Shown one piece after another: positions 21,893 through 36,100 of a stretch of DNA of 64,000 bases (position 1 is its first letter; each line of letters starts with the position of its first letter). The position numbers and the translations under genes are program-made. Under the pieces are notes generated by a model. It searched no databases. It worked only from the letters and a program-made list of their open reading frames with translations, and was not told where the DNA came from. The DNA comes from Xiphophorus maculatus. Taxonomy: Eukaryota > Chordata > Actinopteri > Cyprinodontiformes > Poeciliidae. The stretch lies in assembly GCF_002775205.1 (NCBI RefSeq), contig NC_036446.1, forward strand, positions 694,001 through 758,000. The letters run 5' to 3'.

Positions 21893-23539
21893 GGGGGTAC
21901 CTGGTCTTATTTTAGTTTTAAAAGCCAGTTTTTCGTAAAATAAACCTTTTTGATCTTTCATCATGTTTTTTCCTGGAGTGTTGCTTTGACTCGTTCATGT
22001 TTGAAAAATCCTTTTAACCATTTCACTGAGCAACACACCTGGGTGGACCGAGTCCCTGCTGAGCCCAACAGCTGCTGCTCAGAGCACCGCTGGTAAAAAT
22101 GTTAAAGAGTTTAAAGAGGAGCCATGTTGGGACAACTTCCTGGAGGCGGAGCTTCAGGAAGAGCAGGAGTTTTTCCTGCTCCCGTTATCCTCTCAACATT
22201 CTGCTAGGACTCTGCAGTGCTACACACTGGGACTCCATCAAGCATCTCATTGGGCTGTGGAATGCCAAATGTCCCACAGACAGTGAACTCAGCACATCTG
22301 GGAGGTTCAGTTGCCAAGGTAACTAAATACCTGAGTCTTTGGTCAGGATTAGACATGTCAGAAGTGAAATGTTTCAACGTTTTGGGCTGTTTGTCGTTTC
22401 TGCTCAGTGCTGGAGCAGAACTTGACTTCAGTTAAATCCAAAGTAAATGGATCATCAGAACCGATCACTGACAGGCCGACCAGCTGGGCTGGGTTCTGGT
22501 TCAACCAGCTTCATCTTCATCGTGTTCTGGTAGGACCTAAAAGTCTGAGTTCCCTTCAGGAACCTTTCCTTTGTTGGAGTTCAGAGATGTTTTCATGCTC
22601 CTCCCATCCAAAGAGCCTCCAGGTGAGTGAGGAATGCGGCTTAGGTGTGTCAGAGTTAGCTCCGCCCACAAGGTGAGCCAGTGCTCTGACAGAGCCAGAG
22701 TGTTTTGGAGCAGCAGCCTCCTTGGTGTGGTCCACTGAGCAACCAGAACCTTCACTGTGTCTGTTGTTTCGGGCACCGCTAACTAAAAACTTAGCTATGC
22801 TAACCAAAGCACTAAACATAAACATTAATTCTGCTAATGCTAAACTTCTACGCCAACATGGTTTTTAGAGAATGCTAACGCTAGAGCGCCAAATTAAAAA
22901 TTAGCTCCACTGTTAGCACATTAGCAGAAATGCCCCGTCGCCCCCACTGTTGCCATGCCAACGTCAGGGCCAGGTCCCCTAAATACACCGACCTCCATGT
23001 TGATTCTACCAGACATCATGGCCGCCGCTGTCTGCGCCTCACCTCCGCCCCCTGGTGGCGGCTCTGCACATGTATGTTTTAAGAACTGATGTTGAACTCT
23101 GACCCCACAGCCAACATGGCGCTCAGGAAGCAGTCTGCAAAGGTTTATACTGGGAGTGATGGGAATCACTGCAGAGCCAGAGAGAAACTGGAACCTTTAA
23201 CTAGGCCAGAACAAAGTCTGCAACATAAAACTAGATCTGCAGATTCTAGAAAACTGTCCAGTAGAACCGTCTGCAGCTCAGGAGGATGATGGAGATCAGA
23301 GTTTATTTTTCACTAATTGCTTCACAATAATCACAGGTAGATAAAAAAAAAACAGAAATGAAATCAAATTTGGTAAAAATCAGGAACTCCGGCTGACCTC
23401 CAGGGAAAACCGTCGGGAACGTCTCAGAGTTACCGGGGAAACTGCTGGAAGTCTGATCCCAGTCAGACCCGATGGGACCTGACATCGGATCAGAACCTGA
23501 TTTAGCTTCCGGCTCGTTAAAGCTGATCTCAGGTCTGAA

Positions 23540-23990
23540 TGTCTAATTAATAATTAGTCAGTAATTCCTCCTCAGGAGTTATTATCCCTCAAAGCGGCTG
23601 GAGAATTTAATTATTAGCAGCCTTTTTGTTTCCGCGCCGTCATTACTGTCAGGATTGATGAAACATAAACTTCATTAAAAATTAAAGTGGGATTCTTTAA
23701 TTACGAGGCCGCCCTCACTGCAGCCTGAATTAGCCAAGTCAGTGATGTGCAAATGAGAGCATTATTTAAGAAACATGCTGGAAGTAGTTATGCTAATTCA
23801 GCGGCTTCACAGTGGCAGAGCGCTGCGCTGCTCCTGCACATCCATTAAATGCTGGATGCAGATTTAATGTAGCAGCCGTAGAAACGCCTGTTCATTTACT
23901 CAGATTTATTGAGACGACTTGTAAAAAGTAGCCGTTTAATTAGCTCATCTGCTGCTGATGGCTGAGCTTTTTAAAAACACTCGGCAGACG
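23540..23990. promoter_or_regulatory. Candidate conserved enhancer about 4 kb upstream of foxb1
   Basis: Unlike its surroundings, this stretch lacks CAGAACC words and simple repeats. It is dense in homeodomain cores: CTAATTAATAATTAG at 23543, TTTAATTATTAG near 23606, TTTAATTACGAG near 23697 and TTTAATTAGCTC near 23935. It also has a POU/octamer-like TGCAAATGAG at about 23748. This composition is typical of deeply conserved non-coding elements around developmental regulators. Conservation itself cannot be tested here. Confidence 0.5.
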
Positions 23991-24331
23991 CACGCCTCCT
24001 TTCCTTCAGAGGAGAAGAATTGCTGCTGCTGCTGGAGGAGGAAAGGGTTCTGAACACGAGGAGAGCGGGCCGAGCCGGGCCGCAGGCGGCAACACGTCAA
24101 CGTGGGTCAAGTTGACCTCTGACCTGAGCGTCGGTCTGACCCAAAACTCAAAACACAAATGTAATTACGGATGTACACGTTCATTAACGCTGTCAGAAAC
24201 AGGAAGTTCCTCTGGTCCACAGGAAGTTCCTCTGGTCTATGAGCTTGAAGTTGGATGCCTGGATGTGACTGAAAGTAGAACCAGAACTGGGTCCAGATCT
24301 GGGAACAGCAGCAGGACCGGAAGCTGCTAGA

Positions 24332-24468
24332 GTTCGGTGTCAGCCTGGTTCGGTGTCAGCCCGGTTCGGTGTCAGCCTGGTTCGGTGTCAGCCCGGTTCG
24401 GTGTCAGCCCGGTTCGGTGTCTGGCGAGTTCGGTGTCAGCCCGGTTCGGTGTCTGGCCCAGTTCGTTT
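24332..24468. repeat. 16-bp minisatellite (GTTCGGTGTCAGCCYG)n
   Basis: About eight tandem copies with small variants, two of them reading GTGTCTGGC. Confidence 0.9.
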
Positions 24469-24689
24469 CTCAGCTGTCAAACAGCTGCAGAGTTTGCCGC
24501 TGAATCCTCTGGATCAGGTTCGGCTCTGATCCCGGCAGGAAGCTGTTAGCAGCTGTTTATCCGCAGCTTCCCGTCCCGCCGGTTCGGCTGGGTTCGGCTC
24601 GGAAAGCCGCCGCTCCTCGGCCCAGAGAGGCAGCGGAGAGCCGGAGGGACTAAACCCACAGATCAGAGCCGAAATCCCCGAGGCGAGTT

Positions 24690-25010
24690 CCGATCAGGTC
24701 CAGATTTACTCGCTGATCGCTCTGCTCTCCAGACGGAGTCAATTTGACCTGAGAGCGGCGGCATTACGGCGCCCAGGGCCCTCATGAGGGGCCCGGGGGC
24801 CCGCAGCTCCCGCAGTAATGGGACATTAATGCCGGGCTTCGCGCTGAATCCCGGTTCCGGTTCTGTTGGTGCCGCATCAGTCAAGCTGCCGCGCTGCATC
24901 CTGGGAGCCGTTAAGCTGGATGGATCTGCTGTATTTATTGGGCTGTTATGCAGTAATAAACACAGAGGAAGTGACGCTCTTTACACAGAGAGGATTTATC
25001 TGCTTTAACC
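24690..25010. promoter_or_regulatory. Second candidate conserved non-coding block
   Basis: It contains homeobox-like words (GCAGTAATGGGACATTAATG near 24812, TTATGCAGTAATAAAC near 24946) in sequence largely free of repeats. There is no credible gene in it. Weaker case than the block at 23.5 kb. Confidence 0.3.
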
Positions 25011-26456
25011 TGCAGCTCAGACTCCTGCTGATGCTCCAGACGAACCGGAGGAAATCTGATCCATGGAGCTGCTGGAACCGAACTGGGAACAGGCGGGATC
25101 CGGACCTTCGCTGCGATGATTGTTAATGATTTCCTCTGAATGCATGTTGTAGTTCTGTTCATAACCAGAAATAAAACTGCGTGTTTCTGCAGCAGAGGCT
25201 GACAGTTCAGTCACTCTGAGTTAAGAACCGGATCAGAGACTGATTCCAGATCAGAGATCCGGAAAAAACTGAATCGGGAAAAAAAAGAACTGGACTAGAA
25301 AACAGAACCGGACAGGAACCTAAACAGGGAGCTTTTCCGGTTCTGGTTCCTTCTACAGCCTCGTTCTTTCCTCATTCTGGTCATTTGAGTTTTTCTCAGA
25401 AACTGAATCTCTTTCCTGGAGAATCTCAGAGTAAATATTCGCAGCAAATCTCAGTGAATGAAACTGAAGCTGCTGAACAAACAGAACAGATTCAATTAGC
25501 AGAAGATTAATGTTTGGTTCTGTTCAGAGATGAACTTTGATGTGATCGCAGCTCGGTGGTAATTAAATCCAAATCCTCCTCAAACACCACAAGCTGCTGT
25601 CTGCCCGAGTTTTTACAGGACTTAGCCACATCCCGCTTCCTGCCACAGCGCCGGCCAAACACCAGAACGTTCTGATCCGGTAAGCAGAGTACCAGAGGAG
25701 AGAGGCTGGACCTGTTCGGTTCATTAAGAACCGGGCCGGAAACCAAAGTTAGCCTTTAGAAAGAAAGCAGGTAAAGATGAGACATCACAGCTCTGACTGA
25801 CCAGAACCAGAACTAGGACTAGGACCACGACTAGAACCAGAACCAGGACCGTCTCACCTGCCCGCCTCTCTGCTCTGCGGCTCCAGGATCTTGTGAGCTG
25901 ATGGTGAATCAAGATGGATGCGGCGGCGGCTCAGCAGGAGGACACTCCATCTTAACATGGCCGCCCGGTGTCTTATGATATCTTATCATTAGTTTCTCTG
26001 ACAGTGATGGAGCAGCCGCCAGCGCCGCGCCGCCAGCCGTGTATAAAAGTAACCTTCTTTCCATAATAATGGCCATTCGTCACTTCCTGAACTGTCACGC
26101 AAACAAAGTGGCCTTTAACAAGGTGTGGGGGGTCAGAGCGTTCAGTGGTCCTCAGCATTCACCTGCTGATGCGTTCAGGGAGAGTGGGACCGCAGAGCAT
26201 CATGCTGCCAGGCCGCGTCCTTCCGGACAGACCGCAGACAAACTGCAGGTCAGAGCGGCCCGCTGCCTGTCAGGCAGAGCGCAGGGAAAAACGTTTGACT
26301 AATTCTGGAGGATTTACAGAAATGTTAATTAATTGTTCCTGATAAATAAATAAAAGAGCAGAAATCATAAATAACATCAGATTATCCTCAAACATCATTA
26401 GAAAGTTTTATCACTTTTATTCACTTTTCAACAATAATTACATCCGTTTAGCATAA

Positions 26457-26496
26457 CCCCCCCCCCCCCTCCCCCCCCACACACACACACACACAC
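26457..26496. repeat. Poly-C / (CA)n tract
   Basis: Two C runs split by one T, followed by nine CA units. Confidence 0.9.
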
Positions 26497-27376
26497 TTTG
26501 AACAAGGCTGGTTTGGATCTCCCACAGAACTGGACCGGTCCAGATCCGCTCTGCAGAGAGCTCCTTCAGAGGTGACCTTCACTTCCTCCAGGTCAAAGGT
26601 CAGGAGAGGTCAGCTACCAGGACTTTGACCTCCAGGGCGGCGCTACAGAGACGGTTGATGAACTCCAGGCTGTGAGTCCAATAAACCAAAGTCAGACTGA
26701 TTGTATGAACTCACAACCAAAGCTGGTTCTGGTTCCGGTTCTGATGGTTTTCCAGAGATTATTACGTTTTTCTATTTCTATTTGAACTCTCAGGGTTTTT
26801 TTCTGGAGGTTGAAGCTGCATTTTGATTGGCTGTTGGTCTGAATGAGAATGGGTTCAGCTTTTAAACTGATCAGAACCTCCAGAACCTGCAGAGCTCAGA
26901 TTTGGGTCGGGCGACCCGTGATGCAGGAGCGGAGCTGAGATTAATGGCAGCAGCAGCAGCTCTGCTCTCATCAGTCTTTAGAGCCGTTTCCCTCAGATTG
27001 ATGAGTCTGATTATCTTCATAAAACGCTGCGAGAAGCGAGAAGAGGTCGGTCATCTGGTGGAGGAAGAACCAACTGGCAGCGAAGTCCACTTCCTGTCAG
27101 AGGAGAAGAAGAGCTGCAGCTGGTCGGACCGTCAGGCTGCAACCTTACAGTAAAAATGAACAGCAGTAATTTAGGTTAATCTACGTCAGACCTCACAATG
27201 TTTGTAGCTAAATATTGAGCTGATCTAAATATATTTGAGTTAAATATTTTGAAGGTAAATATCCAGGTTGCTAAGTAGCTTAATATTTAATTAGCTCTGA
27301 GCTAACCATTTCCATACATCCATTATCTTATCAATAGTGGAGTCATGAGAGGTGATGGTGACTGACTCCAGCGGGG

Positions 27377-27563
27377 TTACCTGGGCGGGTTACCTGGGCG
27401 GGTCACATGGGCGGGTCACCTGGGCGGGTTACCTGGGCGGGTCACATGGGCGGGTCACCTGGGCGGGTCACCTGGGCGGGTCACCTGGGCGGGTCACCTG
27501 GGCGGGTCACCTGGGCGGGTTACCTGGGCGGGTCACCTGGGCGGGTCACCTGGGCGGGTCACC
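27377..27563. repeat. 13-bp minisatellite (TYACCTGGGCGGG)n
   Basis: About fourteen copies that alternate between TTACCTGGGCGGG, TCACCTGGGCGGG and TCACATGGGCGGG. G-rich on the plus strand with one CpG per unit. The open frames it creates (WAGHLGGSPGRVT-type) are artefacts. Confidence 0.95.
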
Positions 27564-28073
27564 AGTCCATCAAGCTAACTACTTGGCTTGGAGATAAATA
27601 TTTAGCTGGCTAACTAATTATTCTCTTAAGACAAGCTTAATAATCCAAAGTATTGCTGATCATTTTTGAGTGCGGCGCTTTACAACCTGCAGCTGCTACG
27701 ATCCTGATCCTAACATGACAAACAGAAACAGGAACATCCTGGTGAGTTCTGACTCTTCTTTGGGTTTTCTGCTCCCAGCTCACAGGAAACGTTCCTCTGA
27801 AAAGCTTCTGAAGAAATTTATGGAAACTACACACTGAGTCTGTAGAAGTTCAAAAAACTGAGGTTTCCAATGTGAGATGGAGTTCCTGAATGCATCACTC
27901 AGCTGGATGAAGCTCCATGTTTGACTGCAGATTAGCGACAGCTAATTAGCTGTAATGCTGCTAATGAGAGCGTCCATGTTTACCCAGACATCAGAGCGCG
28001 GCCGGATTACAGGAGAAATCCGCTGAAATCCCTCCCAACATGAACTGTTTGTCTTCCTGTGAGGAAGCTCTGT

Positions 28074-28184
<111 letters not shown>

Positions 28185-29313
28185 AGGAGAGCCGGCCTTA
28201 CTGGGACACAGCAGAACCAGGTCTACACTTGAGAGACCAGAACCGGACCTGAGAGACGAAGCTGATCATCAGAACCAGAATAAATGAAACGAGGAGGAAG
28301 AGGAGGAAGAGCAGTTCCCAGCAGGAAGGTTGGAGAGAAACCATGAGAGCCGCCGTCCCCGTTCGTTTGGACACATCAGTTCAGTGATGTCTCTAGTCAC
28401 ATCTTTAGCACGTTGGGCCACTGGATGACTGACCAGGTCAGAAAGTGCTGTGGAGGAAAACCTGCATCATGTCTGCAGGCAGAGTGAGAGACACGGCTGG
28501 CTGCCGCCTCTTCGGCTTCCCCCTGTCTCTGTCTCCATGGTAACCACCTTTCCTTCCAGGTGAGATGAAGGGTTCAGGAACTGCTGCATGTGGTGATGTC
28601 TTCATGCTGTGTCTCTGCAGCGACCCGGGTCGAGTCGGGTCTGGTTCCGGACCATAGTTCAGATGAATGTTTCCATCGTTTATAATCGTTCTGCCTGCCG
28701 GCCGCTCTGTGGCTCCTTGTTCCTCTGGGGGTCAAAGGTCAGAGCAGTGGCTGCTGAAACAGAGCCGTCCGCTAGCACCCGTCCATCACATGCAGTCGGG
28801 TCCCAGCACAACCAGAACCAGAACTAGAACCTGGCCTCCACCTGCGGGGCCTTGCTCTGAAAGGAAGCTGCGTGACGGAGCAGAGAGGAAAACCTTTCCT
28901 CAGTCCACTTCCTGATTATCATCATCCGCTCAGCAAATGAGGCTTTAGGAATTAAAATTAAGAAAATAATGTTAAAGCAGCAGAGATTAGATCCATCAGG
29001 TATATAAAATGTTTATGATATATTTCCATAAGTTTATTAAAATTAATTTCAGTTTGAAAGATTTTCTCTGGATTTAACCTAAACTAGAAAATTAAAGTTA
29101 ACAAAAAAATAATTTTTTCACAAATTTCCTCAGACATGCATAATTTCTGGTCTGAGCTGATCATTTTTCTGGGTTTTCCTCACATTTTAACCCCTCTTGG
29201 TTTATTCCCCTTTTCTCATCACATCCAATCCGCACCAACAAAGAACCAGAGCAGCAAACGGGAAATAACTGGCCTGTATTATACTGCCACCTACCGGCGG
29301 ATCCCAGCAAGCA

Positions 29314-30035
<722 letters not shown>

Positions 30036-30102
30036 CTCCCACCAAAATCACTAATTGGTTCTCAATGTGATTTTCCAATGAGTGTCAAGAGTAGAGTCTG
30101 TT

Positions 30103-33100
30103 TTACTCTGTATTAGTCTCAAGTAATGTCACTACCTTGTGAATAGGTCTTTCTAAATATATCAACCTTGTCAGTGGTTTTCCTTTGTCAAATGTTGTTT
30201 CACTTGTCTTTAGTTTCACCTTTCGAACCTTGCCGTCTGGGCTTTCTAGAGTCTCTACAACTAGAGCTAGTTTCCATTTACATCTTGGAGCATTGTCATC
30301 TTGTAGGATCACAATGTCATTAATGTGCAGGTTCCGTGAAACTTTCTGCCATTTCTGTCGCTGTTGGAGATTTAGCAGATATTCTCGTTTCCATCTTTGC
30401 CAAAACTCGTTTGCTAGAAATTGTACTCTTCTCCATCTTTTGTTCAAGTACAAATCCTCTCTGCAAAACTGTCCTGGAGGGGGGAGAATAACTGAAGACT
30501 TCATCGTTAATATGTGATTGGGAGTTAATGGCTCTGGACCCAAGGGATCATTAAGATACTCTATACTTAAGGGTCTGCTGTTAATGATGGCCATTGTCTC
30601 GTAAAGAAGTGTTCTTAGACTAGTTGTATCAAGTCTGTTTGAGAATTTATCTAACATTGCTGTTAGTACGCTTCGTACTGTCCGAATTTGGCGTTCCCAG
30701 ATGCCTCCCATGTGGCTAGCTGATGGAACGTTCATCACAAACTCGCAACCAATAGCTCTTTGTGGTTCTTGGTCCATATCCTTCATTAGCTCCAAAAACT
30801 CTCTTCTGGCTCCCACAAAATTCGTCCCTTGGTCACATCTTAATTGTCGAACAGGACCTCTTATGGCGATCAGAACCCGAAGAGCGCTCATGAAAGCATC
30901 AGTTGATAAGTCATCAAGTGTTTCAATATGCACAGCTCGTGAACATAAGCAGGTGAACAATAATCCATATCTTTTGACTTCCTTTCTACCTTCCTTTACT
31001 ATGAATGGGCCAAAACAGTCAACACCACAATATGTAAAAGGAGGTGCTGTTTTTGTTCTTACTTCTGGTAACTCTGCCATCTGTTGGACATTTGTGGCCT
31101 TTCTATATCTCCTACATTTAACACAGTGGTAAATGTGCTTAGAGACCATACTTCCACATCCTAGAATCCATATGCCATTTGCACGCAATTCATTTATGGT
31201 CATGCCTCTTCCTTGGTGATGTACACGTTCATGATAGTGTTTGACGATGAGGGTTGATACATGGGACTCCTTGGGAAGAATTGCAGGATGTTTGACATGA
31301 TGATGCAAGGCTGATTGAGACAATCTTCCTCCCACCCTGAGAACATCGGATTTGTCCAAGAAAGCATTTAGCTGCTTTAGTCTGTTATGCTTGTGCAGAG
31401 AATTTTCCTTCTGTGATCTGATTTTCTGTATTTCCTCAGTGAAAGCTTCTCTTTGCACTAGCTTGATAATGAACACTTCTGTGTCTCTTCTTTCTTCAAG
31501 ATCTGTTACTTTGTTTGTTCTTTCTTGAACACCTTTAAACTCTTTTATGCATCGTTTGAGTCTGGCAATAGCCTTTACAGCTCTCGACCAATCAGAGAAC
31601 TTCTTTAGACGCTCTAGAACAGGGTTCACTTCTTTTGACTGCACGGTGTGTGCATGACCTGCACGAAGTTCAGGATCTGTCTCTTCAACTTCTCCCACCA
31701 TTTCCCTTTTGATTGGAAGATTCTTTCTCCAAAGGAAATCTGGACCCTTCAACCAGTTTGATTCTTTCAGTTGTGCAGCGGTTAGACCCCTCGAGGCCTG
31801 ATCAGCCGGATTTTCTTCTGAGCAGACATGCTGCCATTTGTCAGGACTCGTACTGTGTCTTATTCGTTGAATCCGATTGGCAACGAATGTGTGAAATCTT
31901 TTAGCGTCATTGCTTATATATGCCAGTACGACTTGTGAATCTGTCCAATAATATTCTAGTAGATTTTCAATTTCCAGTTCTTGTTTGATTACATCCGCGT
32001 TGCGGACTGAAGTTACAGCCGACGACAGTTCAAGTCTTGGGATGGTCATTTGTTTGATGGGTGTAACTCTTGCTTTTCCCATGACGAGTGAACAGCTTAT
32101 CTGTCCTTCCTTGCTTATTGCTCTAAGGTATGAACATGCGCCATAACCGTCGAGGCTCGCATCCGAGAAGTTATGCAATTCATACTGTATGATGTTGATG
32201 TCTTGTGAGTAGCTTCGTGGAATCTTCAGAGCTGCCAGCTTAGGCAGGTCTCTCAACCATGCTTCCCATCGTGGTAGAATGTGGTCTGGAAGATCATCAT
32301 CCCAGTTAACCTTGTTTTTACATAATGTTTGGAGTATTTGCTTTCCAATCAATGTGAATGGGGCGACGAACCCAAGAGGGTCATAGATGGAAGCGACAGT
32401 CGAGAGTACCCCTCTTCTAGTCAATGGGTGCTCTTTAACTTGAACTCTGAACTGGAATTCGTCTGCTTCTACGCACCATTGTACTCCAAGTGCACGTTCA
32501 ATGTGGAGTTCTCCAAAAGCCATGTTCTGATCTTTGGACTGAGCTTGTTCTTCTTGGGGAATTGTTGCAAGCACTTCTTTATTGTTTGATACAAATTTAT
32601 GCAGATGTAGTTTGCCTGTTTTGCAAAGTTCCCTTGACTCTTTGACCAGCTGTATAGCTTTGGCTGTTGATGTTACACTAGCAAGTCCATCATCGACATA
32701 AAAACCTCTTTGGATGAACTCAACAGTCTCTTTGCTGAACTTGTTTTTACCTTGCGATGCAATGTGTTTGAGTCCAAAATTACAACATCCAGGAGATGAG
32801 GCTGCTCCAAAAAGATGTACTTTCATCCTGTAAACTGAAGGTTCGGAGTTCAAATCACCTTTGTCCCACCAAAGAAATCTTAAATAATCTTGATGTTCCT
32901 TAATGACGTGGAATTGGTGGAACATTCTTTCCACATCACACATAATGGCGACGGGGCCCTTTCTAAATCGGCATAACACTCCGACCAGTGTGTTGGTGAG
33001 ATCCGGTCCAGTCAAAAGATGATCGTTTAGAGATGTTCCCTGGAAGCATGCAGAACAATCAAAAACCACACGTATTTTCTCAGGTTTGTGGGGGTGGTAA

Positions 33101-36100
33101 ACCCCATGGTGCGGGATGTACCATGCTGTCTTGTTGTCCAGCTCTTGTTCTGGCACCTTTTCTGCATCTCCGCGAGTTACAATATCATTCATGAACTTAA
33201 CATAATCTTTATAGTATTTCTCATCCCTTTTGAGTCGACGTTCCAATGAAGACAATCTGTGTTCAGCACTTTGCTTGTTATTTGGGAGATTTGGATTGTC
33301 TGTTTTGAATGGTAACGGAAGTTCGTAATGACCATCTTTCTTCTGTTTTATGCCTTTGGTCACCTTTGACATGAACAAAATGTCGTCCTGTGAAACTGGA
33401 TTGTCATCTGTTGCATGTTCAGAGAAATCGGATTCCAAAGCCTTAATCACATCAGTTGGACTGACTTCCTTTATTTGAGTTCTGCATACAAAATGCACTT
33501 GTTGCTTGAGTTCAACTGCTGGTTGTGAAACAGGAAATACTTCACGAACAATGATTCTGTGACTTGTACCGATGATATCATTGTGATTTTGAACTTGAGA
33601 CGAACAACCAACTATACTCCAGCCGAGATCAGTTAACTGTGCGTAAGGTTGGTTCTCTTTGCCTGCAAGAACTTCACGTGGTAGGAGGGCTTGTTGACAG
33701 TTATAGCCGATAAGTAGACCAACTTCGCATTCAAGCAGTGGAGGTAACTTATCTGCCAGCTTTTCCAGATGAGGCCACTTTAAGGCGGTTTCAGACGTTG
33801 GGATATGTGATCTGTTGACCGGGATAAACTCTCTTGTATAGACTGGTGGCAATGTAATTCTCTTTTCGTCCTTATATCCTCTAACTTGAAGGTTTACCAG
33901 CTTGTCACATGGTATAACTGTTGACTTGGCAGATATAGTTGACAAGCGCAGATTAACTTTACTTTTATTTGTGTCAAGATCTTGGGCTACTTCATTCAAA
34001 ATGAAGGATGTATCACTCTGTGAATCAAGGAGTGCATAAACTAAAACCTCTCTGTCTGGGTCATTCTTTGATGAAACCCATACAGGTAGTATAGAGGATG
34101 TCAATGTGCTTGAAGTTGCTTGAGTTACTCTGTTAGAGATCGCAACCGTTGGTTTGTCTTCTTCTTTAGCGTCAGCTTCGTCCTTGTCTTGAGACTTTTC
34201 AGTCACTGCAGGTATTACCTTTTTACGCTCAATGAATGTGTCATCGTGCAGACATGTTGGATGTCTCTTTTGACATTTTTCACATGTGCTCCTTTTGTCA
34301 CACTTCTTGGAATGATGTCCTCTCTTTAAACATCCAAAACACAGCCTTTCCGCTTGTGCAAACTTGATACGGTCTTGGAGTGGGGTTTCTTTAAATTTGA
34401 AACATTTATCAAGTGGGTGACCATTTCTTTTGCAGAAAAGACAGGTTACAGTATTTGTGTGATTTGAGTTTGTTGTTAGTGTTTTTGCTTGGATGACTTG
34501 GTTGCGTAATTGTTTGGGTTTACTTATTTCCAAACCTTTAAGAGCTTGCATTGATGCTATGGGATCACATGCTAAGTCTGCTTCAGTGGATACAAAATCA
34601 GCAAACACATGAAAAGATGGATATTCTCCATCACTAGCTCTTCTTATTTTCATGGCTGTCCGGTTCCATCTTGTGGTCAACCAATCTGGAAGTTTTAGCA
34701 AGAGTTTCTGGATTTCCATACAATCATTGAGAACCTCCAATGACCTTATGTGCAACATTGCAGCTTCACAATTCTTCAGGAAGTCAGCAAATTCTCTCAA
34801 CTCACTTCCATCCTTAGGGTTTATTTTAGGCCAACTGTGAAGCTTATCTCTGAAGCATTTTCCTATGGTGAATAGATCTCCAAAACGTTTTTCCAGCACT
34901 TTCCAAGCTGAGTCATATGCTTCATCTGTCCCCACTAGAAGAAAACCTTCCACTGATCTCTTCGCGGTTCCACCAAGATACTTTCTGAGATAATAGAGTC
35001 TCTCATTCTTTGGAATGTTTTTCCTTTCTATCAGGGTTTCAAATGACAACTGCCAATCTTTGAACTTTAAAGGATCACCAGTGAACAATGTCGGTTCAGG
35101 AGTTGGAAGACGATTAGCACTTATTGCTTCTGCTAGTATTCCAACTAGCTCGTAATTTGACTGTTGTTGAGCTGCAACAGAGGGAACCTGTGTGGCTTGA
35201 GGGGTGAATGGTGGACTTGATGCTTTAAGTGTTTGGCTTATGATGGCCTTAGGTTGTTCACCAGGACTTTGTTGAGTTTGGTTTATTACTGTAGGAATAT
35301 GTGGCACAGATCCAACAATTGTAGCATTATGGAACTGAGTAGCATTTAGAGCTGGAGAAGAACTGTGTGCTCTGACAGGGATTGCTTGGATTTCACTTTC
35401 TGCTTTAATGCTCTGTGATGAACTCTGACTTGCAGAAATACTTTCAGCTTCATCATAAACCTTTGCTCGTGCTTTTGCAGCATTAAATTTTTTAACTTCT
35501 TCCAAGCGTTTAATCTTTCTTCGCTGCTCTTCCATTGCTTGCTGCTTTTCCAAATTTTCACGTTCCAGTTTTTGTAACTCAATTGTTTCCTTTTCTTGCT
35601 CTTCCATAACTGCTAATATTTCTTGTGATGCAGCTGCCTCAGCCTCTGCTTCCAGTCTCTTGGTTGTTTGTGAGCTTTCTGAGCTACTTTTAGACCTTCT
35701 GGATTTTGACCTTGATGTCGTACTTTCAGATCCTAAGCATGACCCAAAATCTGGCCATGGCTCTTCGTCACCTTCTGCAAAGTCTCCTTGCAGTTGTTTC
35801 TCAGCTCTTCTGACAATGAATGCAGAAAGTGATGTACATGCATCTACTTTGCGCCTTGCATCTGCATCAGGAGTTTGTATTTGTCGTATTTCTTCATAAA
35901 TGGTTTGCATATCTCTGCAGGTGATGTTTACATTGTTAATCAGCTCCTTTAATTCACTGTCTGAAGCTTCTTTTCTTAGTATTACTTTGCTCAGTCTTGC
36001 TTCATATCTCCATTTTTCAAAACCAACTGCATATCTGTGTTGAAGCGTTTTAAGTTTCTCCTCTTGAAGCTCTTTACCTTTTTCAGTTAATGTTCTAACT

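Larger units (their letters stand above)
20331..23539. other. Non-coding DNA upstream of foxb1
   Basis: No coding gene is recognised. It holds an (ATA)n tract at 20633-20701, (GT)n tracts at 20919-20953 and 21848-21892, and a CCAAT-box hairpin at about 21491-21526. Given its position, regulatory DNA for foxb1 is likely to be mixed in. Confidence 0.4.
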
